In this document: one piece after another, positions 19,499-29,095 of the stretch
How positions within the stretch are numbered: the stretch's first letter is position 1
How the letters are laid out: every line of letters starts with the position of its first letter
Assembly (NCBI GenBank): GCA_025127975.1
Contig: JAHLYQ010000023.1
Span: 1 to 46,510 of the forward strand
Direction of reading: 5' to 3'
DNA from: Synechococcus sp. CS-1331
GTDB taxonomy: Bacteria > Cyanobacteriota > Cyanobacteriia > PCC-6307 > Cyanobiaceae
DNA: 46,510 bases
Translations under genes and position numbers: made by a program
The notes under the pieces: generated by a model
What the model was told of the DNA's origin: nothing
Seen by the model: only the letters and a program-made list of their open reading frames with translations
The model's database searches: none

Positions 19499-20574
19499 AG
19501 TTGATTAATTTGAGTCGCTTCGCCCTGCAGGGAATGGCACTGCAGAGATCTTTGGCGCCCATTGATTCCCATCTGCCAGAGCAACTGGGGATCCCGCAGC
19601 AACTCTCGCAATGCCATCACCAGCGAATCCACAGATCCGGTTTGAAAAGATGCCCCAACCTGAGGATCCACAAGCTGGGGCCAAACCCCAGCTCCGGATA
19701 CCAAAACAGCGCGCCCGCAAGCCATTGCCTCCAACGGGGTCAGACCAAAACCCTCGGAACGGGAGGCCGCAACGCAGAGGAGCAGGCGTCGGTAGCAGCT
19801 GCGTACGGTTTCGCGGTCCAAATCGCCCAGAAAGACAATGCGTTCAGCCAGGCCAGCGTTAACAACCTTGGCCTGCAAGGACTGGGCAAACTTTTGATGT
19901 TTTTTCTGACACAGCCCCGTAATTACAGCACTAAAATCAGGGAAGTCTGGAAGCACCTGGATCAGGGCCCCAATCAAAAGATCGGTTCCCTTGCTGGGCC
20001 TTATGCGGCCAAACGCCCCGATCCAGTAGTGACCCGCCAATGAGCCAGGAACGCTGCCTAGACCCTGGGGGAGTAGGGATGTCTTGAGCCTACTTAGTTC
20101 GTCATTGGGCGGCGGCGAATAATAGCTTGTATCTACGCCGTGATGAATGACTTGCGTGCAGGAAGCCAGAAACTGGGCCGACCTCTCCGACGTGGCAATT
20201 ACCGCATCACAATTTCGCAATAACATCCCCAAGCATAGGCCTGGTCGCTTGGGAGCTGCCGAGGTAAAAACAATTTTCCAGGGCTGGCGCAGCAGCTTTT
20301 TCAGCAGCAATCCAACGACGATCTCAATATCCCGACGGGCATGCCAGATCCGAAATCTGGCAGCAGATGGCGGAGTCCATCCCAGCCACAGCAGATGCCA
20401 CCAACGCATGTCCCCGATCAGACCTAACCGACCCCAATCCAGTAGGCCGATTTTCATCGCTTGACGCTGCACGGGCACCAGCGCCCGCACAGTGGCCGAC
20501 ACCCCGGTGTAGCGGCGATGGAAGTTGGTGACGACCACGTCAGGCAAGCTGGCGGGCTGCAGGCTGGAAGCCAA
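19444..20574 (-). CDS. Glycosyltransferase family 4
   Basis: 376-residue GT-B enzyme. The C-terminal Rossmann domain shows GHYWIGAFGRIRPSKGTDLLIGAL and, later, SRSEGFGLTPLEAMACGRAVLVSG, the E-x7-E type donor-sugar site of GT4. The N-terminal acceptor domain begins PDVVVTNFHRRYTGVSATV, the usual GT4 opening with a glycine-rich turn. There is no ATG near the start: TTG at 20574 is used here; TTG at 20547 gives nine fewer residues and starts exactly at the family motif. Convergent with and overlapping the GT2 gene at its 3' end, and divergent from the chorismate lyase gene. Donor and acceptor unknown. Confidence 0.88.
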   Translation of the reverse strand: MASSLQPASLPDVVVTNFHRRYTGVSATVRALVPVQRQAMKIGLLDWGRLGLIGDMRWWHLLWLGWTPPSAARFRIWHARRDIEIVVGLLLKKLLRQPWKIVFTSAAPKRPGLCLGMLLRNCDAVIATSERSAQFLASCTQVIHHGVDTSYYSPPPNDELSRLKTSLLPQGLGSVPGSLAGHYWIGAFGRIRPSKGTDLLIGALIQVLPDFPDFSAVITGLCQKKHQKFAQSLQAKVVNAGLAERIVFLGDLDRETVRSCYRRLLLCVAASRSEGFGLTPLEAMACGRAVLVSGAGVWPQLVDPQVGASFQTGSVDSLVMALRELLRDPQLLWQMGINGRQRSLQCHSLQGEATQINQLYGRLMDWGSGLKPAPRS

Positions 20575-20595
20575 TCCCGAACCCCGTTACTCCAT

Positions 20596-20608
20596 ACCTA
20601 ACGTAGGT
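20596..20608. promoter_or_regulatory. Perfect short inverted repeat between divergent GT4 and chorismate lyase genes
   Basis: ACCTA-ACG-TAGGT forms a 5-base perfect dyad in the 58-base divergent intergenic region. Position suits an operator, but arms this short can occur by chance. Confidence 0.25.
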
Positions 20609-20632
20609 GTACCTGGCCAGAGGCCTTTGCGG

Positions 20633-21274
20633 ATGTGGGCTAACCAGTTGCTGAGCTCCCCCAGCGTAATCTGGCAGGCCAGCACCGACGCCGTCCTCGG
20701 CGGCCAGGCCGGTGCCGTGCTTTCGGGAGCCTGGCGGCTGATGCTGCTGGGCGATGGCAGTCCGACCCGTCACTTTCAACTACTCACCGGTGACCCGGTG
20801 GAGATCGAATTGATCGCCATGGCACCTGAGACTTCGGCTGGTGCCAGCGCAGGCGGGCCGCCACCGGCCGAGATCAGCGAACTTGAAAGCCCCCTGCTGC
20901 GGCGCCAGGTGTGGCTGCGCTGCGGGGAACGAACCCTGGCCTGGGCCGAGAGCTGGTGGAACCAGCAGCAGGCAGACGCCTACCTGCTCGAAAGGGATCA
21001 ACCGATCTGGCGCAGCCTGACGGCACGGCGAGCCGAGCTGTTTCGGGAAGTGGATGGCCTGGCCCGGGTGGATGCCCCCTGGCTGGCAGAGCGCTTCGGC
21101 CATGGCGGCCCCTTCTGGAGCCGCCACTACCGCTTCTTCCGCGGTGGAAAGGAACTGACGGTGATCAGGGAAGTGTTTTCGCCCGAACTGGAGCACTGGC
21201 TCGGGCCGGCCGGCCTCCCCGCCGGCTCAACCCAGCCGCAGGGCCTCGGCCTGCAGGCGGGCCTGCTCCAGTAG
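20633..21274 (+). CDS. Chorismate lyase (4-hydroxybenzoate synthase, DUF98)
   Basis: Converts chorismate to 4-hydroxybenzoate plus pyruvate, the first committed step toward plastoquinone in cyanobacteria. 213 residues from ATG at 20633 (MWANQLLSS); the frame is open 36 codons further up but that part is inside the GT4 gene region. Family features: VIWQASTDAVL near the N-terminus, GSPTRHFQLLTGDPVEIELI, LLRRQVWLRCGERTLAWAESWW (the Arg is conserved), and DGLARVDAPWLAERFG. No signal peptide, so cytosolic. Its last 48 bases overlap the 3' end of the convergent DUF1269 gene; the Ala/Gly/Gln-rich C-terminal ~20 residues may therefore be dispensable extension. Confidence 0.85.
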   Translation: MWANQLLSSPSVIWQASTDAVLGGQAGAVLSGAWRLMLLGDGSPTRHFQLLTGDPVEIELIAMAPETSAGASAGGPPPAEISELESPLLRRQVWLRCGERTLAWAESWWNQQQADAYLLERDQPIWRSLTARRAELFREVDGLARVDAPWLAERFGHGGPFWSRHYRFFRGGKELTVIREVFSPELEHWLGPAGLPAGSTQPQGLGLQAGLLQ

Positions 21275-21748
21275 CTCCCGCAACCGATCCTCGTCGGTGT
21301 GGGAGAGGTTGGTGCGCAGCAACTTGGCGTGGGGGGCATGGGCCCGCAGCCGCTCGATCACCCGATCCGGGGTGGCCTCGCGCACCAGGAGGCAGAGGGC
21401 CGCACTGCCGGAGGGCAGGGTTTCGCCCAGCTCGCGCATGAAGTCGTCGTTGATGCCGATATCCGAGAGGGATCCTGAGGCGGCCCCCACCCCCGCACCC
21501 ACCGCAGCTCCGAGCAGGGGATTGAGAAACAGCAGGCCCACCAGGGTGCCCCAGAAGCTGCCACCGATGGCGCCGGCCGCAGTCAGGTTGATGGACTGGC
21601 GCAGGTGCACCTGGCCAGCGGCGTCATGCTCCACCACAACGGCATCATCGAGGGCGATCAGCTGCTCCCGCTGGATGTCCACCAGCTCCCGCCGCACCAA
21701 CTCGGCCTCCTCGGCCTTGGGAAAACCAACCACCACCAGACTGCCCAT
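21227..21748 (-). CDS. DUF1269 domain-containing membrane protein
   Basis: 173 residues; matches the DUF1269 family of unknown function. It opens LVVVGFPKAEEAELVRREL, then VHLRQSINLTAAGAIGGSFWGTLVGLLF followed by GAAVGAGVGAASGSLSDIGI: a glycine-zipper hydrophobic segment (about 55-95). Then comes a soluble alpha/beta tail, LPSGSAALCLLVREATPDRVIERL. Members are often linked to stress responses, but no biochemical role is established. Same strand as, and 26 bases beyond, the 21775-22308 gene, so probably co-transcribed. Confidence 0.85.
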   Translation of the reverse strand: MGSLVVVGFPKAEEAELVRRELVDIQREQLIALDDAVVVEHDAAGQVHLRQSINLTAAGAIGGSFWGTLVGLLFLNPLLGAAVGAGVGAASGSLSDIGINDDFMRELGETLPSGSAALCLLVREATPDRVIERLRAHAPHAKLLRTNLSHTDEDRLRELLEQARLQAEALRLG

Positions 21749-21774
21749 CGCACCGGACGCTCACTGGCCCCAGG

Positions 21775-22308
21775 TTAGTCAGACCAGCTCGAGCTGGCCC
21801 CCGGGCGGCGCCGGCTGGAGCGGGGCATGGCCCGGCCGGGGTCAGGGGAAAAAGAGGGGGAGGCAGCCGGCGGCTGGGGTTCCGCCCTGGCCTGGCCTGG
21901 GGCCTGACGCTGCCAGCGGGGCACCACAAAATCAGTGTCGTCAGGCCAAACATCTGGCTCGCCCTGGCTTGTCTGTGGGGCCTGGCGAGCCTGACGAGCA
22001 TCGGGGGGAGCGCCGCTGCGCCGCGAGATGGCCTCCAGGGGCTGGCGGCGCGGGGCTGCCGGCCGGGAATCCTGCCAGGGTTCCCTCAGCTCCTCCCCAT
22101 CCTCAAGAATCCAGTCGAGCTTGCCTTCCACCCACCTGCCCAGGCCATCCAGCTTGCCCAGGCCTGACTGGAGCGATGGCCCCCGCTGGCGGCGCTCGCT
22201 GCCCCGGGCCCCGGGCCGGGCACCGGAGACGCCATTCACCAGTTGTCGGCCGGTGCTCACCAGCCGATCAAAACCCTGCTCGAGGGGCTCAGACCAGGAA
22301 TCAGCCAT
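21775..22308 (-). CDS. Conserved hypothetical protein, Arg/Pro-rich, of picocyanobacterial type
   Basis: 177 residues. An ordered N-terminal part (WSEPLEQGFDRLVSTGRQLVNGVSGARPG and LGRWVEGKLDWILEDGEELREPWQ, to about residue 80) is followed by a low-complexity tail rich in Arg, Pro, Gln and Ser. No catalytic motif, membrane helix or signal peptide. I believe similar proteins exist across marine and freshwater Synechococcus, but cannot check. It starts nine bases after the stop of a 31-codon membrane ORF on the same strand and precedes the DUF1269 gene. Confidence 0.75.
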   Translation of the reverse strand: MADSWSEPLEQGFDRLVSTGRQLVNGVSGARPGARGSERRQRGPSLQSGLGKLDGLGRWVEGKLDWILEDGEELREPWQDSRPAAPRRQPLEAISRRSGAPPDARQARQAPQTSQGEPDVWPDDTDFVVPRWQRQAPGQARAEPQPPAASPSFSPDPGRAMPRSSRRRPGASSSWSD

Positions 22309-22317
22309 AAATCAAAC

Positions 22318-22413
22318 CTAACGGCGACGGCCCGCCAGCCAGCGCTCCCGGCCCAGGCCCACCAGGGCGATGGTGAGCCCACCGAATTCCAGGGTCCAGA
22401 GAAAAACGCCCAT
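22318..22413 (-). CDS. 31-residue single-helix membrane microprotein candidate
   Basis: ATG at 22413, AAGG seven to ten bases upstream as a plausible RBS, TAG at 22318. The peptide begins MGVFLWTLEFGGLTIALVGL and ends with a basic tail (RERWLAGRRR). This is a hydrophobic helix followed by positive charges, the layout of small thylakoid or cytoplasmic-membrane subunits. It sits between the SprT-like gene and the 21775-22308 gene on the same strand with short gaps on both sides. It is not one of the photosystem small subunits I can name. Confidence 0.5.
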   Translation of the reverse strand: MGVFLWTLEFGGLTIALVGLGRERWLAGRRR

Positions 22414-22436
22414 GCAGGTGCCTTGCTGGCGCGACC

Positions 22437-22982
22437 CTAGGCCGCCTGCTCAAAGCGCAACAGGCAGCTGGCGTGCCAGCGCCCGCCGTGGAGCCGCTCG
22501 CAGCAGAGTCGGCAGGCCAGCCCCTTGACCCGGCGGCGGTAGGGGGCGCTCAGGCCGCAGCTTGGACAGCAGGCCAGCCAGCGGGGCGGCAGCGTGCTGA
22601 CGGGCAGGGGGTAGCGGTGGCGAATGCTGAGCCGAAATCCAGCCTGGGCCCCATTGATGGCGGCCATGCGGGCGCGGAAATGGGGGCCGTGCACCTCCTG
22701 GGCACCCACCACCCGATCCACCCAGGCGTGGATCATTTCGTGGCAGAGGGTGCTGAGGGTGGCCTCCCGGGGCAAGGGCTCCAGCAGGGGCCGCGACAGC
22801 ACAATCTCGCTGAGGGGACGCCCGTCTCGGTGGCGGCCAAAGCGATACATCCCCGCCGTGCGGCGCATGCGGCCATCGCTCCAGCGCAGCTCCACCAGCC
22901 GCTGCCCATCCGGCGCCAGGCTGCCGTCAAACCACTCCCGGTCAAGCTGGTGAAACAGGGGCAGCAGGGGCTCGAGCGGCAT
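22437..22982 (-). CDS. SprT-like zinc metalloprotease-fold protein
   Basis: 181 residues. The zincin signature is HEMIH (81-85: H81, E82, H85) in TLCHEMIHAWVD, with a third ligand candidate in VHGPHFRARMAAIN. A C-terminal zinc ribbon has CPSC and CRLCC pairs. This matches the SprT-like family (relatives of SPRTN/Spartan), which in eukaryotes cleaves DNA-protein crosslinks; the bacterial role is not defined. No signal peptide. Divergent from the 23036-23458 gene. Confidence 0.87.
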   Translation of the reverse strand: MPLEPLLPLFHQLDREWFDGSLAPDGQRLVELRWSDGRMRRTAGMYRFGRHRDGRPLSEIVLSRPLLEPLPREATLSTLCHEMIHAWVDRVVGAQEVHGPHFRARMAAINGAQAGFRLSIRHRYPLPVSTLPPRWLACCPSCGLSAPYRRRVKGLACRLCCERLHGGRWHASCLLRFEQAA

Positions 22983-23035
22983 GCCGGCGGGGCAGTCAGT
23001 CAGACTCTGCCCCAGTCAACGCAAATTGTTTCGTG

Positions 23036-23458
23036 ATGGACTGGGGTCTGACCCGTGACATCGGCACCAAGCTCCTGCTCGGCGGGGCCGGGGCCCTGCT
23101 CCTCTACTGGACCATCTCGGCGGTCAGGCTGGTGCTCAGCGCCCGCGGCATCAACCCCCTGATCAAACAGTTCTTCACCCAGGTGGCCAGCGGCCAGGTG
23201 GATGGGGCCTACCTGCTCACCACCAAGAACTACCGCTCCCACGTCAACCGCCAGCAGTTCATCCGCTTCCTGGCGGGGCTGCAGCTCAACAAATACCGCA
23301 ACCTCAAATCGGGCCGGCCCCGGCTCGATGAGGGCCAGCTGATCCTCACCGTCAAGCTCAAGAGCGACGGCAAAGAAGAACTGCCACTTGATTTCACCTT
23401 CGTGAAGGTGGAGGAGCAGTGGCGGGTGGATCGCATCACCAAGCTGGCTGCAGCCTGA
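23036..23458 (+). CDS. Conserved membrane-anchored hypothetical protein (DUF4864-like fold suspected)
   Basis: 140 residues from ATG at 23036 (a GTG directly upstream at 23033 adds one). One N-terminal membrane helix (LLLGGAGALLLYWTISAVRLVL, about 12-34) is followed by a small soluble domain: INPLIKQFFTQVASGQVDGAYLLTTKNYR, FIRFLAGLQLNKYRNLKSG, and strands ending EEQWRVDRITKL. This helix-plus-sheet order resembles NTF2-like/DUF4864 domains; I hold that loosely. It ends 24 bases before ligA and may be transcribed with it. Confidence 0.75.
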   Translation: MDWGLTRDIGTKLLLGGAGALLLYWTISAVRLVLSARGINPLIKQFFTQVASGQVDGAYLLTTKNYRSHVNRQQFIRFLAGLQLNKYRNLKSGRPRLDEGQLILTVKLKSDGKEELPLDFTFVKVEEQWRVDRITKLAAA

Positions 23459-25549
<2,091 letters not shown>

Positions 25550-25606
25550 CCAACCCAAAGGTGGTGGGATCAGACTGGGCCCAAACCACTGCCGCTCCGC
25601 GCTGCC

Positions 25607-25780
25607 ATGGCCGCTCCCGCCGCCTTCCGCTGGATCAAAACCGAGTGCGGGCGGGCGAAATATGCCGAGCTCGTCAGCCAGCCAGGCCCGCTGGCCCGGC
25701 TGCGGCTGGCCTGGTTTGTATTGATCGCAGCGCTGCGCGACTGGCGGCTGCCCGATCAGCCCGGTGGGTCTGCCCCCTGA
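25607..25780 (+). CDS. Small conserved-looking hypothetical protein (57 aa)
   Basis: Begins MAAPAAFRWIKTECGRAKYA and continues through RLRLAWFVLIAALRDWRLP to a TGA at 25778-25780. The N-terminal half is basic and ordered (RWIKTECGRAKYAEL), followed by an amphipathic or membrane-associated helix. It starts about 57 bases after ligA and could be on the same transcript. The last 25 bases overlap the convergent TVP38 gene. No function recognised; codon use matches neighbours. Confidence 0.6.
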   Translation: MAAPAAFRWIKTECGRAKYAELVSQPGPLARLRLAWFVLIAALRDWRLPDQPGGSAP

Positions 25781-26349
25781 AGCGCCTGCCGCGCCGCCCT
25801 ACCCACCAGCCACACCACCAGCACGGTGGCCAGCAGTCCCACGATGCGCAGGGTCCAGGTGAGGGGATCGGCCTGGCCTGAGAGCACCTCGCGGAAGCGG
25901 GCCACATCTCCGGCCAGCGCCCCCAGGCCGCAGAAGAGAATCGTGCCGGGCAGGATCGCGACCAGGCCGATCGAGTAGTCGCGCCAGCTCACCTCGCTGA
26001 GGCCGTAGGCGAAATTCAGCAGGGAAAAGGGAAAGGCGGGCGAGAGGCGGGTGAGCAACACCAACTTCAGCCCCTCCCGGCTCACGGCCTGCTCGATCGC
26101 CTGCAGCTTCGGCACGGCCGCCAGCCGCCGGCGCGCCCAGCTGCGCAGCCAGGTGCGCCCGAGCAGAAAGGCCGCCTGGGCCCCCAGGCAGGCCCCCACG
26201 AACACGATCAAGCTGCCCCAGGCAGGGCCGTAGAGGGCGCCGGCCAGCATCGAGGCCCACACCCCCGGCAGCAGCAGGGTCACCCAGAGGGCATAGAGGG
26301 GAACGAAGGCCAGGGCGCCGGCAGGGGAGCGCAGGGAGGCAAGAACCAT
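25756..26349 (-). CDS. TVP38/TMEM64-type (VTT/DedA-like) membrane protein
   Basis: About 197 residues from ATG at 26349; an ATG at 26391 would add 14. Polytopic inner-membrane protein of the VTT-domain superfamily, implicated elsewhere in lipid scrambling and membrane homeostasis. Hallmarks: LYALWVTLLLPGVWASMLAGALYGPAWGSL, then GACLGAQAAFLLGR, then LVLLTRLSPAFPFSLLNFAYGLSEV (the RLSP-x-FPF-x-LNxxxG motif). Two further helices near the C-terminus. Divergent from the 26441 gene; the 3' end overlaps the small plus-strand ORF. Confidence 0.88.
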   Translation of the reverse strand: MVLASLRSPAGALAFVPLYALWVTLLLPGVWASMLAGALYGPAWGSLIVFVGACLGAQAAFLLGRTWLRSWARRRLAAVPKLQAIEQAVSREGLKLVLLTRLSPAFPFSLLNFAYGLSEVSWRDYSIGLVAILPGTILFCGLGALAGDVARFREVLSGQADPLTWTLRIVGLLATVLVVWLVGRAARQALQGADPPG

Positions 26350-26440
26350 GGCTGTGGTCTCGGAGTCGAACCATGGACCGGGGGAGAACATGGATCAGGC
26401 CGGGCAGGGTCGGTAGCTTGACAGCAGCTTCTGGAAGCCA

Positions 26441-26989
26441 ATGGCCCGCAGCAAGCGCACGGTGCAAACAGCGCCGCAGGGCCCGGAAGCCCAGCTGGTG
26501 GCCAAGTTGCAGCGCATCGAGGCGCTCTATGCCAGGGCCGGCAGCGACGGTGAGCGGGTGGCGGCGGGAAGGGCCCGCGAGCGCATCGAAGCCCGCCTGG
26601 CCGAGCTGGCCACCGAAGAGCCGCCGGTGGAGTTTCGCTTCTCCCTCTCAGACCAGTGGTCCCGCCACCTGTTCGTGGCACTGATGCGCCGCTACGGCAT
26701 CCAGCCCTACCGCTACAGCCGCCAGCGACGCACCACGGTGATGGCCCGCCTCAGCCGCAGCTTCGTCAACGACACCCTATGGCCGGAGTTCCTGGAGCTG
26801 CAGGCCAGCCTGGCGGCCTACTTCGACGCCCTCACCGACCGGGTGATCGAGCAGGCCCTGGAGGTCAAGGCCGGCGAAGCCGAGGAGCGCGGTGAGGAGC
26901 CCGGTAAGGAGACCGGAAAGGAGAACTCTGCCGCAGGAGCGAAGCTGGCCCGATTGGAGCCAGTCGAACACCAGCCGTCGCTGCTGTAG
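26441..26989 (+). CDS. Hypothetical protein with DUF2786-like N-terminus
   Basis: 182 residues. Residues 18-60 (AQLVAKLQRIEALYARAGSDGERVAAGRARERIEARL) resemble the helical repeat of DUF2786 proteins, though I am not certain. The middle (FSLSDQWSRHLFVALMRRYGIQPYRYSRQRRTTVMAR and FVNDTLWPEFLELQASLAAYFDALTDRVIEQALE) looks conserved and alpha-helical. The tail is Glu/Lys-rich and disordered. No membrane helix or signal peptide. It is the last high-GC gene before the lipid-synthase island, 61 bases upstream of it. Confidence 0.7.
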   Translation: MARSKRTVQTAPQGPEAQLVAKLQRIEALYARAGSDGERVAAGRARERIEARLAELATEEPPVEFRFSLSDQWSRHLFVALMRRYGIQPYRYSRQRRTTVMARLSRSFVNDTLWPEFLELQASLAAYFDALTDRVIEQALEVKAGEAEERGEEPGKETGKENSAAGAKLARLEPVEHQPSLL

Positions 26990-27050
26990 GAGGCTCGGCT
27001 GGGGGTCGAGCCCTACTATCTCCGCCAAGGCAGCCACCCCCGCAGGATCG

Positions 27051-27806
27051 ATGACGCAGACGCTGGCGGGGAGGGTGGCTCTGGTGACTGGTGGGGCCAG
27101 GGGAATCGGCCGGGCAACCGCCCTGAAGCTCGCCTCAGCCGGCTGCGACATAGCGATTAATTATTATAATAGCCACGCGGAAGCCACAGCGCTTTGCGAT
27201 CAAGTTCGGGAGATGGGCAGACGGGCAATCGCAATCAAAGGAAGCGTGGGCGATCCCGAAAGCGTGAAAGAAATATTTGAAAGTTTTACAGAGACATTTA
27301 ATCGGCTCGACATACTGATCAGCAATGCCGCAAGTGGCGTGCTCAAGCCGGTCATGCAGATGAATAGAAAGCACTGGCGCTGGTGCCTGGAAACCAACGC
27401 CCTGGCCCTGGTGCTGCTGAGCCAGGAGGCGGCGAAACTGATGACTGACGGGGGGCGGATAATTGCGCTGTCAAGCTTGGGGGCCAGCAGGGCCATACCT
27501 GACTACGGGTTTGTTGGAGCTTCAAAGGCTGCCCTGGAGTCCCTAGTGCGCAGCCTGGCCCAGGAGCTGGGCCAAAGGGGAATTCGAGTCAACACCGTCA
27601 GCGCTGGCGTAGTTGACACCGACGCCCTCTCCCACTTTCCAAACCGGGAAGAACTGCTGGAAAGCTTCAGCCAGAGAAACCCAACGGGCAAAAGCATGGT
27701 GCCGGAGCATGTAGCAGATGGGGTCTATCTTCTATGCCTACCTGAAGCCGAAATGATCAACGGTCAAACCCTGGTGGTAGATGGGGGCTTCGCCATTTCT
27801 GGCTAA
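27051..27806 (+). CDS. FabL-like enoyl-ACP reductase (SDR, YX6K type)
   Basis: 251-residue short-chain dehydrogenase. NAD(P)-binding TGGARGIG (13-20), NAASG (92-96), and catalytic Y152 and K159 spaced Y-x6-K, the enoyl-ACP-reductase pattern, not the Y-x3-K of ketoreductases. NAASGVLKPVM, QEAAKLM, SSLGASRAIPDY and DTDALSHFPNREELLE track Bacillus FabL (enoyl-ACP reductase III) as I recall it. Expected role: NADPH-dependent reduction of trans-2-enoyl-ACP, the last step of each elongation cycle. AGGA precedes the ATG. A TACTAT at 27014-27019 might be a -10 box, but no -35 is apparent. First gene of the seven-gene operon; base composition drops here relative to the upstream gene. Confidence 0.85.
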   Translation: MTQTLAGRVALVTGGARGIGRATALKLASAGCDIAINYYNSHAEATALCDQVREMGRRAIAIKGSVGDPESVKEIFESFTETFNRLDILISNAASGVLKPVMQMNRKHWRWCLETNALALVLLSQEAAKLMTDGGRIIALSSLGASRAIPDYGFVGASKAALESLVRSLAQELGQRGIRVNTVSAGVVDTDALSHFPNREELLESFSQRNPTGKSMVPEHVADGVYLLCLPEAEMINGQTLVVDGGFAISG

Positions 27807-27840
27807 CTAAATCCAACCAATAGGGAATCCTCCAATACCC

Positions 27841-28650
27841 ATGGGCCAATCCCTACCGATTGAGACCCCACCAAAACCTACCCAGCAGCGAATGGACAGC
27901 GCAAACCTACTTGAAAACAAGGCAGTGATTGTCACGGGCGGCAGCAGGGGAATCGGCCGATCAATAGTGCTTACGCTGGCTGCCCAGGGAGCCGATGTTA
28001 CATTCCTCTATTGCAACAATGAGGCAGCTGCCAATGAAACATTGGCAGCTGCTGCTGAACTCAGTGGCACTGTCAAAGCCAAAAGGGTTGACGTTCGCAA
28101 TGCCGATAGCTGCGAACAGGCAATCGATGAAATAGCCGAAGACGCTGGCAAGATCGACATTCTTGTCAACAGCGCTGGTATCATCAGAGACAACATTCTC
28201 GGCCTGCTTACAAATGACGACATACAAGAGGTGCTCGCCACAAATGTGGTAGGTGTATTTAATGTGCTGCGGCCCGTAATCCCCTACATGGTCTCCAAGC
28301 GAAGGGGCAAAATCATAAATATCAGCTCCGTGGCCGGCGAAAAGGGTGGGCGGGGCCAAACAAACTATGCGGCCAGCAAGGGTGCGATCAATGCCCTAAC
28401 AAAAGCCCTTGCAGTTGAGTTGGCACCGCGCAACATCCTGGTGAACTGTGTTGCACCCGGGGTGATCGAAACCGAGATGACTGAAGCCATCAGACAACAG
28501 GCTGGAGACGTGGTAAAATCACGTATCCTTCTTGGTCGCTTTGGCCAACCGGAGGATGTCGCTAACGTCGTGTTATTTTTCGCTTCAAGCCTGTCTGATT
28601 ACGTCACTGGGCAAGTGCTTCACGTCGATGGCGGCTTCAAAATGAGTTAA
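27841..28650 (+). CDS. 3-oxoacyl-ACP reductase (FabG-like SDR)
   Basis: Reduces beta-ketoacyl-ACP to beta-hydroxyacyl-ACP with NADPH. TGGSRGIG (32-39), NSAG (110-113), Ser162/163, Y176 and K180 (Y-A-A-S-K, ketoreductase spacing); APGVIETEMT and the closing GQVLHVDGGFKMS are FabG-typical. The 17 residues before M18 (ATG at 27892) are unlike FabG, so the true start may be 27892, which gives the standard ~252 residues; neither start has a strong RBS. It lies 34 bases after the FabL-like gene and four before the ACP gene. A housekeeping FabG must exist elsewhere, making this a dedicated copy. Confidence 0.88.
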   Translation: MGQSLPIETPPKPTQQRMDSANLLENKAVIVTGGSRGIGRSIVLTLAAQGADVTFLYCNNEAAANETLAAAAELSGTVKAKRVDVRNADSCEQAIDEIAEDAGKIDILVNSAGIIRDNILGLLTNDDIQEVLATNVVGVFNVLRPVIPYMVSKRRGKIINISSVAGEKGGRGQTNYAASKGAINALTKALAVELAPRNILVNCVAPGVIETEMTEAIRQQAGDVVKSRILLGRFGQPEDVANVVLFFASSLSDYVTGQVLHVDGGFKMS

Positions 28651-28654
28651 CTCC

Positions 28655-29086
28655 ATGACCCAATCCGATTTCACCGCAGAGGAGATTGCAGCCGTATTTC
28701 CCAAGCTCGCCGAAACCATGGCCGAAGCCCTGGGCTGCGACGAAGAGGAGATCACCCTAACGGCTTCCCTAATTGACGACCTTGATGCCGAGTCGATTGA
28801 CTTCCTGGATATAGTATTTCGACTGGAGAAAACATTTAAGGTCAAGATACCCCGCGGCAAAATTCTGGAAGATTCACGGGGGCCCCTCTCCGAAAGTGAA
28901 TTTGAACAAAACGGTGTGGTAACCAGCGCCGGACTGGCCCAATTGAAGGCCTATTTAAGTGAAGTGCCTGCCGAACGCTTCAAGACACCTCTTAATGTGG
29001 CTGATATTCCCAGACTTTTTACTCCGGAAACCTTTTTGAAGCTGGTAATCAAAGCGCAACGAGAGCAAGCCGGTGCGGCTCAATAG
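28655..29086 (+). CDS. Dedicated acyl carrier protein with C-terminal extension
   Basis: 143 residues, nearly twice the usual ACP. The acidic four-helix ACP core spans about 8-75; Ser47 in DAESIDFLD is the expected phosphopantetheine site (usual D-S-L is here E-S-I). A ~65-residue extension (ILEDSRGPLSESEFEQNGVVTSAGLAQLKAYL...VADIPRLFTPETFLKLV) has no counterpart in housekeeping AcpP. Carrier of the growing chain for the neighbouring KS, reductases and dehydratase; presumably charged by the AcpS domain encoded at the operon end. ATG is four bases after the ketoreductase stop. Confidence 0.88.
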   Translation: MTQSDFTAEEIAAVFPKLAETMAEALGCDEEEITLTASLIDDLDAESIDFLDIVFRLEKTFKVKIPRGKILEDSRGPLSESEFEQNGVVTSAGLAQLKAYLSEVPAERFKTPLNVADIPRLFTPETFLKLVIKAQREQAGAAQ

Positions 29087-29095
29087 CCAGGGGCA

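Noticed and set aside
26418..26423. TTGACA as a -35 box for the 26441 gene
   Set aside because: A matching -10 would fall inside the coding region, so it cannot drive this start.
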